From: Rhodospirillaceae bacterium
Lineage (GTDB): Bacteria > Pseudomonadota > Alphaproteobacteria > GCA-2731375
Reading direction: 5' to 3'
DNA: 64,000 bases
Assembly (NCBI GenBank): GCA_018660265.1
Contig: JABJKS010000103.1
Span: 49,498-113,497 of the forward strand
Below the pieces are notes generated by a model that saw nothing but the letters and a program-made list of their open reading frames with translations, ran no database searches and was not told the DNA's origin. The number at the start of each line of letters is the position of its first letter. Position 1 is the first letter of the stretch. Positions 40,738 to 49,182 of the stretch are shown piece by piece. Made by a program: the position numbers and the translations under genes.

Positions 40738-41592
40738 TTGAACGCCGACCCCAACAAACAGCGCGAAGAACACGCCCCACAATCCGACCTGAACGCGCTT
40801 CTCCCCCTCATGCAGATGCGCAATATGGTGGGCTATCTATACGGCAGTGAGGATATATCGCTGTTGTTCTACGCCCTGATCCGCCGGGAAAAACCGCAGA
40901 ACCTCATAGAACTGGGTACCGGCGTGGGGGTGACCGCCCTGTGGATGGCCCAGGCCTGCAAGGAAAACGGCAGCGGCAAGGTCTGGACCATCGATGACGG
41001 CAGCCAGTGGCAGGACGTGGCCCACTTCCGCACTGCCATGATGCCCCTAAGCACGGTGCCGCCGTTCAACCAGATCGATTTCAATACCGTGACCTATGTC
41101 GAGTTTATGCAGCAGGCTATCCAATTGCTGGACCTGGGTCCGCATCTGGAATTCATGCCTGTCCACCTTGAACTTGATAGCGGCCTGAAGCTTGACCCGG
41201 ACAAATATCCCTTCATGCGCACGCCGTGGGATTTCCTGTTCCTGGATATCAACCGTATGCCGGACCACATCCTGGATATTTTGCATCAATTTTTGCCGCG
41301 CATGGGACCCTGGGGATCGATCTTTATCGACAGCGCCTCTACCTCCGCCGTGAGTTTCCTGTTCCTGGAAAACCTGGTGACCCAGTTGAATGCGGGCAAA
41401 GTGCCCAGGCGGTTTCTGAACGAACCGGACGCAGAATGGCGCCGGCAATTGTTCGATGCCGTCGCAGCCCATCGTTTTACCCTGATGCATCTGGTGGAAC
41501 GCCTGCAGCGGGAGCAAAACAGCACTGCGTGGTTAAAGATCGAACCCAACGATTATGTGCCGCACCCCGATGCCTTGATGAAGTGGGTATAG
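40738..41592 (+). CDS. Class I SAM-dependent methyltransferase-like protein
   Basis: A 284-residue protein whose motif I is LIELGTGVGVTALWMAQA near residue 58, followed by VWTIDDGSQW (motif post I) and PWDFLFLDINRMPDHI (motif II). This resembles the Methyltransf_24/CmcI-type O-methyltransferase group. A TTG start with GAGGG eight bases upstream is used here; the next ATG is about 25 residues in. It is followed 13 nt later by a 2OG-dependent oxygenase, suggesting both modify the same small molecule or protein. The substrate is not known. Confidence 0.65.
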   Translation: MNADPNKQREEHAPQSDLNALLPLMQMRNMVGYLYGSEDISLLFYALIRREKPQNLIELGTGVGVTALWMAQACKENGSGKVWTIDDGSQWQDVAHFRTAMMPLSTVPPFNQIDFNTVTYVEFMQQAIQLLDLGPHLEFMPVHLELDSGLKLDPDKYPFMRTPWDFLFLDINRMPDHILDILHQFLPRMGPWGSIFIDSASTSAVSFLFLENLVTQLNAGKVPRRFLNEPDAEWRRQLFDAVAAHRFTLMHLVERLQREQNSTAWLKIEPNDYVPHPDALMKWV

Positions 41593-41605
41593 GGGCGGTC
41601 CTGAT

Positions 41606-42259
41606 ATGTTTGAACAAAGCGTTGCCCTGCCCATCTTTCCCTCGCACATCTGGTTACATCAGGTGGCGGCGGCGGCGGTTGCACCCCTGAACCAGCAACT
41701 ATTGGCGTCACTGGAAGATCTGATGGGTCCGCGCCCCGCATTGCCCCCCGGTGCCACCTGGCAGAGCGAGCAGACCCTGCATCAATACAAAGAGTTCGCC
41801 GATCTGGTTGGCCTTGTTCGTGGTGCCACCAAAGGCGTCCTGGATGCCCAGGCCATTATATACAAGGATTTCGTCATTACCGGCTGTTGGGCCAATATGA
41901 ACCCGCCGGGCGCGCCGCACCCGTCGCACAATCATCCAAACAATCTTTTGAGCGGTGTATACTATGTGGCAGTGCCCGATGGGGTCGACATGATCTCATT
42001 CCATGACCCCCGTCCGCAACGCCATATCATCGAACCCCGAACCAGCCAGCAGAACGAGTTCAACCAATTCGTCCACAATGTGCAGGTACGGGAGGGCACT
42101 TTGGCGATTTTCCCGGCCTGGCTGCCCCATTCGGTTATCCCCAACAATACCGACGCTTTGCGGGTCAGCATCGCCTTCAACATCATGCTGTCGGATTTCG
42201 CCGAGACCATTTCACCGCCCATATGGAGCGGCGTTAAACTGCGGCGGCCACCGCCATAG
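41606..42259 (+). CDS. Putative 2-oxoglutarate/Fe(II)-dependent oxygenase (TIGR02466-like)
   Basis: A 217-residue double-stranded beta-helix protein. The iron ligands can be assigned to the HXD/H pattern in HPSHNHPNNLLSGVYYV and the distal histidine in FPAWLPHSVIPN; the 2OG-binding arginine is probably in ALRVSIAFNIM. Members of this uncharacterised family occur near methyltransferases and secondary metabolism genes. It is in the same direction as the methyltransferase (13 nt before) and the MFS exporter (47 nt after). Confidence 0.75.
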   Translation: MFEQSVALPIFPSHIWLHQVAAAAVAPLNQQLLASLEDLMGPRPALPPGATWQSEQTLHQYKEFADLVGLVRGATKGVLDAQAIIYKDFVITGCWANMNPPGAPHPSHNHPNNLLSGVYYVAVPDGVDMISFHDPRPQRHIIEPRTSQQNEFNQFVHNVQVREGTLAIFPAWLPHSVIPNNTDALRVSIAFNIMLSDFAETISPPIWSGVKLRRPPP

Positions 42260-42306
42260 CTCCCCCCACCAACGCCCCATTTCCTTCCACCACATCGACC
42301 TCTGCG

Positions 42307-43491
42307 ATGGCACCCTTTGCGGTGCGCAGTTTTCGCTTTCAGTGGCCGGCTGATCTGTTGACATCCTGGGCCTTTGAGATGGAGACGTTGATCCTGGGCT
42401 GGTACGTCCTGGTGGAGACGGACTCGGTCTTGTTGCTGACCGCCTTCGGCTCCCTGCAATTTTTGGGCACCTTGATCGCGCCCATGTTCGGCGTCGTTGC
42501 CGACCGGTTTGGCCGCCGTGTGGTGTTGTGTATCATGCGGGCGATATACGCAGTCCTTGCCCTTGCCATCATGGGCTTGGCGTTGAGCGATAACCTGAAT
42601 GCCTATTTCGTTTTTGCAATCGCTCTGCTGGCCGGCTTGGTACGGCCATCTGATCTGGTCATGCGAAATACCCTGATTGGCGATACTGTCCCCAGCGGCT
42701 TGCTGGCCAAGGCCATCGGACTGTCCCGGACAACCATGGATTCCGCCCGCATTGCTGGTGCGCTGGCCGGCGCGGGGTTGTTCTCCATCGTCGGCATTGG
42801 CCCCGCTTATATTGGCGTCGTAGCATTGTACCTGCTCTCTCTTGCGCTGACCTTGGGCGTCGGGGGGAACCTGCGCTCGGCAATACAGACCGCGTCCCCG
42901 TGGCAGGAATTGAAGGCCGGGATGGCCTATGTCTGGCATGCGCCGGATGTTCTGGCCCTTATGCTGTTGGCATTTTGGGTCAATTTGACCGCTTATCCCA
43001 TCTCCATGGGACTGTTGCCCTATGTGGCGCGCGAGATCTATGCCATCGATCAAAATGGCCTGGGGCATTTGGTGGCGGGTTATGCCTGCGGTGCCCTTGT
43101 AGGCTCCATCGCCATGATCCTGCTGGGTGGGGCCCGGCGTCCGGGGCGGTTCATGGTGCTGTCCATCGTCGCCTGGTATATCCTGATGATGGTTTTTGCC
43201 ATGCAGGAAAGCAAATGGCCCGGCTTCGTCATCTTGCTGATCATCGGCATCATGCAAAGCACCGCCATGATCTCCATGTCGGTGATGCTGTTGCGCCTGA
43301 CACCTGAGGAATTCAGAGGTAGGATTATGGGTGTGCGCATGTTGGCGGTGTACGGCCTGCCGGTGGGCCTGTTGGCTGCGGGCGCTTTGGTCAATTGGTT
43401 TGGTTTTACCGCTGCGGTGGGCGTTTACGCTCTATTGGGAATTTTCTGCACAGGATGCATCGCCTTAAAATGGCGTAAGATTATGTGGTAA
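42307..43491 (+). CDS. MFS transporter (MFS_3/EntS-like exporter)
   Basis: A 394-residue transporter with about twelve helices. The motif A loop is FGVVADRFGRRVVL between helices 2 and 3, and a second loop near EEFRGRIMGVRML is the matching one in the C-terminal half. This subgroup, with TWYVL-like first helices and a GLVRPSDLVMRN segment, includes exporters of siderophores and macrolides. It may export the product of the preceding methyltransferase/oxygenase pair or a hydantoin-related compound. Confidence 0.85.
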   Translation: MAPFAVRSFRFQWPADLLTSWAFEMETLILGWYVLVETDSVLLLTAFGSLQFLGTLIAPMFGVVADRFGRRVVLCIMRAIYAVLALAIMGLALSDNLNAYFVFAIALLAGLVRPSDLVMRNTLIGDTVPSGLLAKAIGLSRTTMDSARIAGALAGAGLFSIVGIGPAYIGVVALYLLSLALTLGVGGNLRSAIQTASPWQELKAGMAYVWHAPDVLALMLLAFWVNLTAYPISMGLLPYVAREIYAIDQNGLGHLVAGYACGALVGSIAMILLGGARRPGRFMVLSIVAWYILMMVFAMQESKWPGFVILLIIGIMQSTAMISMSVMLLRLTPEEFRGRIMGVRMLAVYGLPVGLLAAGALVNWFGFTAAVGVYALLGIFCTGCIALKWRKIMW

Positions 43492-43514
43492 CAGACAATG
43501 ATGGATAGCGGCAA

Positions 43515-44774
43515 ATGATCACGGATTTACACGCCGATAAAAACATTCTGGAAATTGACGGCGCCCGGCTGTGGGACAGCCTGGAAGCCTCGGGCGAGAT
43601 TGGCAAATTGCGCGATACTGGTCTGCGCCGCCTACCCCTGTCTGATGCAGACAAGGAAATGCGCGATCTGTTCTGCACCTGGGCCCGGGACGCCGGATGT
43701 ACGGTGACGGTGGATCAGGTCGGTAATATCTTTGCCCGCCGGCCCGGCACGGAAGACAGCCTGCCTGCTATCGCAACGGGCAGTCATCTGGATACGCAAA
43801 TGTGCGGCGGAAAATACGATGGTGTCCTGGGCGTGATGAGCGGCCTGGAAGTTATCCGCACCCTGAATGATCGCGGCATTCAGACCAAACGGGCAATGGA
43901 GGTCGTGGTCTGGACCAACGAAGAAGGTGCCCGTTATACCCCGCCCATGCAGGGTTCCCTTGCTTTCATCGGCGATCTGTCTTTGGACGAAGTACTGCGG
44001 TCGGAAGATGCGGACGGCCTGGCGTTTGGCGAAGAGTTGCAACGCATTGGTTATGACGGTGCCCGCGCCCTTGGTGAGAGCAAGTTCGCACAATATTACG
44101 AGCTGCATATCGAACAAGGCCCGGCCTTGGAAGCCATGGGCATCGATATCGGCATTGTGGTCAGCGGCTTCAAATCCCACGGCGTGAAAATTGAGGTGAC
44201 GGGCCGGACCGCCCATGTCGGCCCCACACCCATGGATCAGCGGCAAAACGCCCTTGTCGGCGCGGCCCATCTGGTGACGGCGGTAGATGGGATTGGCTGG
44301 CAGCATCACCCCCAGGGGGGCAAGGCCACCACATCGCAAATCAGCTGTTTCCCAAACCTGCCGGGCATAATCTCGGAGAGCGCAAATCTGACCGTGGATT
44401 TCCGTCATCCGGAACCGGAGGTGGCGGATCAGATGTTGAGCGAGGTGAAAGCCGCAATGCTGGAGGCCGCAGACAAAGCCAATGTGTCGATGGCGATCGT
44501 CGACAGCTGGAGTTTCGGCGACAATCCTTTTGCCGGGGAATGTATTCAACATCTGTCAGACACGGCGGATGCCATGGATGTCAGCTATATGGAGATCCGC
44601 AGCCAGGCCGGCCATGATGCCTATGCCATCGGCAAGATCGCCCCCATGGGCATGATATTCACGCCCTGCACCGGCGGGATCAGCCACAATGTAGAAGAAA
44701 GCATCGAATTGGACAGAACGGTGCCAGGCGTCAACCTGTTGCTGAACGCCATGGTCACGGCTGCCAATCGCTAA
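43515..44774 (+). CDS. M20-family amidohydrolase (N-carbamoyl-L-amino acid hydrolase/allantoate amidohydrolase type)
   Basis: A 419-residue binuclear metal hydrolase. Metal ligands are in ATGSHLDTQMCGGKYDGVLG and WTNEEGARYTPPM, and ELHIEQGPALE and QAGHDAYAI provide further conserved histidines. This matches HyuC/AllC-type enzymes that cleave carbamoyl or ureido groups. Beta-ureidopropionase is also possible. It follows the MFS gene by 23 nt on the same strand and may use the imported or exported compound. The next gene converges 10 nt downstream. Confidence 0.88.
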   Translation: MITDLHADKNILEIDGARLWDSLEASGEIGKLRDTGLRRLPLSDADKEMRDLFCTWARDAGCTVTVDQVGNIFARRPGTEDSLPAIATGSHLDTQMCGGKYDGVLGVMSGLEVIRTLNDRGIQTKRAMEVVVWTNEEGARYTPPMQGSLAFIGDLSLDEVLRSEDADGLAFGEELQRIGYDGARALGESKFAQYYELHIEQGPALEAMGIDIGIVVSGFKSHGVKIEVTGRTAHVGPTPMDQRQNALVGAAHLVTAVDGIGWQHHPQGGKATTSQISCFPNLPGIISESANLTVDFRHPEPEVADQMLSEVKAAMLEAADKANVSMAIVDSWSFGDNPFAGECIQHLSDTADAMDVSYMEIRSQAGHDAYAIGKIAPMGMIFTPCTGGISHNVEESIELDRTVPGVNLLLNAMVTAANR

Positions 44775-44784
44775 ATTTTATTGG

Positions 44785-47091
44785 CTACGCTTTTCTGTTG
44801 ATAGCGCGCCAGATTTTTTCCGACGTCATGGGCATATCAATATCTGTGACGCCGAGGGGCTTCAATGCGTCCAACACGGCGGCGACGATTGTTTGCGGTG
44901 CACCGATGCAGCCGGCCTGGCCGGAACCTTTGACACCCAAAGGGTTCGCGCCCGTCGGTGTCTGCCGGAAATGCACTTCGAATTGCGGTAACAATGTCGC
45001 ACGCGGCACCGTGTAATCCATCAAGGTGCCGCTTAACAGCTGCGCGGTTTCACTGTCATAGGCAACTTCCTCCACCATGGCCTGGCCAATGCCCTGGGTC
45101 ACGCCACCGTGGACCTGTCCTTCGGTCAGGCGGGGATTGATAATTGCGCCATAATCATCGACCATCAGATAACGTTCCAGACGCAAGGCACCTGTATCCC
45201 GGTCAATCTCCACCTCCGCCACGTGGCAACCGCTGGGAAAGGTAAAGGGCGCATCGTCCCGCCGGGCATAGCTGTCCAAGCTTTCGCTGCCCAATTTTGG
45301 ATCCCGGGCAGCGGCGGCAACCTCCAGCAAAGGTACGGAACGTTCGCTATTCGCAACGCGGAATTCGCCATCCCCAAACTCCAATGTGTCGACATCTGTC
45401 TGCAACATTTGCGCTGCAACCACACGGGCCTTTGCCAGAACCATATCCATGGCCGCCACCAGGGCACTGCCCCCCATATGCATGGACCGGGCCCCGCCAT
45501 GGCCGTTGCCTGCGCGGACCTGGTTTGTATCCGCCTGAATATATTTGAAGCTGTCCAGTGGCAGGCCGAAATGATCTGCCGCGATCTGGCTGAATGCGGT
45601 CTCGTGACCCTGGCCATTGGACTCCGTCCCCAGACGCAATTCGACCAGCCCATCGGCCCGGAAATTAACTTCCGCCCCTTCTGTATTCGCACCCCGCGCC
45701 GTTTCCAGAAAACAAGCCACGCCCATACCGCGGAGCAAGCCGCGATCCGCCGCCCCTCTGCGCCGGTCTTCAAAGCCGGCGCGGTCGGCCAGGTCAACGG
45801 CGGCTTCAATATTGCCCTTGAAATCACCGGTGTCGATTTCCAGGCCCATACCGGTCACATGGGGAAAACTGGGAATGACGTTCAACAAGCGCAAAGCAAC
45901 CGGGTCCATTTTAAGGCGCTGTGCCGCAGCCTCGATCAGACGTTCAATGATGTAATTTGCTTCCGGTTTACCTGCACCACGATAGGCATCCACGGGCACC
46001 GTATTCGTAAAGGCACCCGCCACTGCCATGAAAACATTTGGGATGGCATAGACACCGCCCATGGCAGTGGAAAAGGCATTGGTGGAAACCCCCGGCCCGA
46101 AGGATGACAGATAGGCCCCCATATCTGCCGTAGTTGTCGCCTCAAGCGCCAGGAATTTCCCTGCCGCATCCAGGCCCAGGCGGGCTGTGGCATGCAGATC
46201 CCGGCCTTGGGTACTGCTCATAAATTCTTCGTTGCGATCCCCGACCCATTTTACAGGCCGGCCCAAGCGCCGGGCGGCCCACAACAACATGACCCATTCG
46301 GGATAGACAAAGTTTTTCAGCCCAAAGCCGCCGCCCACATAAGGGGCGGACACATGTAGCTTGTCTTCCGGCACCTTAAAGACGGCATTGGCCAACTGCC
46401 CCCGAATGCCGTGGACGCCTTGTCCCGCCACCAGCAAATTCAAAGTATCCGTATTTTGATCATATGAGGCGATGGCGGCACGGGGCTCGGTCGGTGCGGG
46501 GGAGACACGATTGTTGACAATATCCAGCGCTACCACATGGGCCGCCTGGGCCATGCCATCCGCGACGCCCGCACGATCACCTTTTTCAAATCGGTATGAC
46601 AGATTGCCCGGTGCCTCGGCCCAGATCTCGGGCGCACCGGGTGCCAATGCCTGGCGGGCATCCGCCAAAGCGGGCAAGGGATCATAATCCACCTCGATCA
46701 ATTCCAGGGCGTCCTGGGCCGCGGCCAAACTTTCCGCCACCACAAAGGCCACCGGGTCACCCACATGACGGACCCGGCCATCGGCCAGGGCAAAACGGGG
46801 CGGCACGATAATGGGGTCAACCGTAGCGACCACCCCAACAGCGGCGCAAGGCAAGGCACCGATACCATCTGCCGCCAAATCCGCACCAACATAGACCCCG
46901 ACAACGCCGGGCAAAGCCGCCGCGGCCGTGATGTCCATGTTCGTGATCAACGCATGGGCGTGGGGGGAGCGTAGGACAGCCGCATAGGCTTGGCCGTCCC
47001 GGTTCAGATCAGCGGTGTATTTGGCGGCACCGGTCAGAAAGTGTTCATCTTCGCGGCGCGGTATGGATTGACCAAACAAGGCATCGTTCAT
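44785..47091 (-). CDS. Molybdenum hydroxylase large subunit (xanthine dehydrogenase/CoxL family), catalytic Glu replaced by Gln
   Basis: A 768-residue molybdopterin-binding subunit of the xanthine oxidase family. Substrate-channel and cofactor segments include VDAYRGAGKPEANYIIERLIE (shown as VDAYRGAGKP and EANYIIERLIE), GQGHETAFSQIAADHFGLP and GGVTQGIGQAMVEE. The active-site loop reads LGVKGSGQAGCIGAPQTI (codon CAG near 44915), where xanthine dehydrogenase and CO dehydrogenase have Glu (GxGExG). No FAD-binding or 2Fe-2S subunit genes lie next to it, so partners are elsewhere or the protein is unusual. It is last in the 44785-57418 run, 73 nt after the carboxylase. Confidence 0.85.
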   Translation of the reverse strand: MNDALFGQSIPRREDEHFLTGAAKYTADLNRDGQAYAAVLRSPHAHALITNMDITAAAALPGVVGVYVGADLAADGIGALPCAAVGVVATVDPIIVPPRFALADGRVRHVGDPVAFVVAESLAAAQDALELIEVDYDPLPALADARQALAPGAPEIWAEAPGNLSYRFEKGDRAGVADGMAQAAHVVALDIVNNRVSPAPTEPRAAIASYDQNTDTLNLLVAGQGVHGIRGQLANAVFKVPEDKLHVSAPYVGGGFGLKNFVYPEWVMLLWAARRLGRPVKWVGDRNEEFMSSTQGRDLHATARLGLDAAGKFLALEATTTADMGAYLSSFGPGVSTNAFSTAMGGVYAIPNVFMAVAGAFTNTVPVDAYRGAGKPEANYIIERLIEAAAQRLKMDPVALRLLNVIPSFPHVTGMGLEIDTGDFKGNIEAAVDLADRAGFEDRRRGAADRGLLRGMGVACFLETARGANTEGAEVNFRADGLVELRLGTESNGQGHETAFSQIAADHFGLPLDSFKYIQADTNQVRAGNGHGGARSMHMGGSALVAAMDMVLAKARVVAAQMLQTDVDTLEFGDGEFRVANSERSVPLLEVAAAARDPKLGSESLDSYARRDDAPFTFPSGCHVAEVEIDRDTGALRLERYLMVDDYGAIINPRLTEGQVHGGVTQGIGQAMVEEVAYDSETAQLLSGTLMDYTVPRATLLPQFEVHFRQTPTGANPLGVKGSGQAGCIGAPQTIVAAVLDALKPLGVTDIDMPMTSEKIWRAINRKA

Positions 47092-47164
47092 CATTCGGCC
47101 TCCCTATGTGACTTGGGTTTGTGTTTTAGCTATGCGATTCGAATAAAGCTATTATCCGCCAATA

Positions 47165-49168
47165 TTATCCATCGGTCGCCTCGATCTCCACAAGCAGATC
47201 ATCGGCGGCAACTTGCACGCCGGCCTTGGCATGCACCTCCAGCACGTCGCCATCGACCTCAGCCAGAATATCGTGCTGCATTTTCATGGCCTCAAGCACC
47301 GCCAGACGATCACCGGTTTTGACCGCATCACCGACCGTCACACTGATTTCCAACAAGGTGCCGTGCATGGGCGCTACGACGCGGCCACCGCCCGCTGCTT
47401 CCTCGACCGAGGCGGGGAAGGCATTGCGGTTCCTGAAGTTGGAGGTCTTCCCATCCAGGGACAAATAAATATGTCCCGGTGTCGGCACGGCGAAATGCAC
47501 GGTGTGACGACGTCCATCCACCCGCAAACGCGCCATATTTCCATTCAGCTGCAAAAGCTCCAGGGACAAGGCGTCGTCCCCTGTTTGCACCTGATAGGTG
47601 GTCGGACCTGCCGGGCTGACCGTCAGCTCAATCTGGCCCTTGTCCCAGGCGCTTAGATCGTAAAGATAGCGCGTGACCAAGGGCCCGCCTGACGACCAAT
47701 TCATCAGGCTGGGTGCGATGTTCAGGCTTTTTCCGGCAGCACTTTGCCGCTCTGTTTCGTACTGGATAACGGCAGCCATGGCCGCTTCCTTTTCGTCCGG
47801 GGCCGGTTCCGCCAGGGCTGCTGCATCGAACTCATCAGCAATGAAACCGGTCGTCGCCTCGCCTTTGGCAAAAGCATCCTTGCCCAGAATATCGATCAGG
47901 AAACCGCGATTGGTAGTCAGGCCGAACAGCACCGTGTCCTTCAGGGCTTCGATTAATCGATGGCGGGCTACCTCGCGGGTTTCACCCCAGGCAACGGCCT
48001 TGGCAATCATGGGATCGTAGAAGGGGGAGATCTCCTGCCCGCTTTCGATGCCCGCGTCAAAGCGCAGGCCCGGGCCCACCGCCGGTTGCCACAAATCGAT
48101 AGTGCCGGTGCAGGGCAGAAAGTCCTGGGTGGTGTCTTCTGCATACAGACGCACTTCGATGGCATGGCCGGACAGCTTGACGTCATCTTGGGAGATGCCA
48201 AGAGGATGCCCTTCGGCAACCTGGATTTGCAGGCCGACCAGGTCCAGACCGGTGATCATTTCCGTTACCGGGTGCTCCACCTGCAGGCGGGTGTTCATTT
48301 CCAGGAAATAGTACGCGCCTGTGTCATCCAGCAAAAACTCAACAGTGCCCGCACCGCGATAGTCGATACTGCGGGCGGCTTCAACCGCGGCCGCCCCCAT
48401 ACGGGCGCGCAGGTCTTCGGTCATCACCGGGCAGGGGGCCTCCTCCACCACCTTTTGATGCCGCCGTTGCACGGAACAATCCCGCTCACCCAGATGAATG
48501 ACATTGCCGTGACTGTCGGCAAAAACCTGAACCTCAACATGGCGGGGGCGGATAATCGCCTTCTCCAATATCAGTTCGTCCGAGCCAAAGGCATTCAACG
48601 CTTCCGATCGGGCCGAGGCCAGGGCATCAGGCAAGCCCTCTGCCGCATCAACCAGGCGCATACCGCGACCACCGCCGCCTGCCGCCGCCTTGACCATGAT
48701 GGGATAACCGATGTTGTTTGCCGCGTTGATCAGGACATCGTCTGTCTGATCGGCATCTTCGTAACCGGGCACACACGGCACATCGGCCGCAATCATTCGC
48801 CGCTTTGCCGCGGCCTTGTTTCCCATCAGGTCTATGGCATCGGCACTGGGCCCGATAAAGACCAAGCCCGCTGCGTCACAGGCGCGGGCGAAATCCGCGT
48901 TTTCCGACAGGAAGCCATAGCCCGGATGAACAGCTTGCGCCCCGGTTTCTTTCGCCGCCGCCAATATCCGGTCCATATCAAGATAGGACTGCCCCACGGG
49001 CCCCGGCCCGATCCACACGGCGTCATCAGCCATCTGCACATGAGGTGCTGTCGCATCCGCCTCGGAATACACAGCGATGGTCTTGTAACCAAGAGCTTGC
49101 GCCGTGGTCATAACGCGAACAGCGATTTCGCCTCTATTGGCGACAAGTATATTTTTAAAGGATCTCAT
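47165..49168 (-). CDS. Acyl-CoA carboxylase biotin-containing alpha subunit
   Basis: A 667-residue biotin carboxylase fused to a biotin carrier domain. The N-terminus is MRSFKNILVANRGEIAVRVM, the ATP-grasp loop KAAAGGGGRGMRLV, the biotin carboxylase signature YFLEMNTRLQVEHPVTE, and the biotinyl lysine in VLEAMKMQHDILA near the C-terminus. It carboxylates biotin with ATP and bicarbonate for transfer by the beta subunit encoded just upstream. This is the layout of 3-methylcrotonyl-, geranyl- or propionyl-CoA carboxylases. Linked genes favour a branched acyl-CoA. Confidence 0.95.
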   Translation of the reverse strand: MRSFKNILVANRGEIAVRVMTTAQALGYKTIAVYSEADATAPHVQMADDAVWIGPGPVGQSYLDMDRILAAAKETGAQAVHPGYGFLSENADFARACDAAGLVFIGPSADAIDLMGNKAAAKRRMIAADVPCVPGYEDADQTDDVLINAANNIGYPIMVKAAAGGGGRGMRLVDAAEGLPDALASARSEALNAFGSDELILEKAIIRPRHVEVQVFADSHGNVIHLGERDCSVQRRHQKVVEEAPCPVMTEDLRARMGAAAVEAARSIDYRGAGTVEFLLDDTGAYYFLEMNTRLQVEHPVTEMITGLDLVGLQIQVAEGHPLGISQDDVKLSGHAIEVRLYAEDTTQDFLPCTGTIDLWQPAVGPGLRFDAGIESGQEISPFYDPMIAKAVAWGETREVARHRLIEALKDTVLFGLTTNRGFLIDILGKDAFAKGEATTGFIADEFDAAALAEPAPDEKEAAMAAVIQYETERQSAAGKSLNIAPSLMNWSSGGPLVTRYLYDLSAWDKGQIELTVSPAGPTTYQVQTGDDALSLELLQLNGNMARLRVDGRRHTVHFAVPTPGHIYLSLDGKTSNFRNRNAFPASVEEAAGGGRVVAPMHGTLLEISVTVGDAVKTGDRLAVLEAMKMQHDILAEVDGDVLEVHAKAGVQVAADDLLVEIEATDG

Positions 49169-49182
49169 CTGTTGTACCCCGC

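Noticed and set aside
41962..43257. 431-codon minus-strand open frame
   Set aside because: Antisense to the oxygenase and MFS genes; extremely rich in Gln, Gly and His with no domain.
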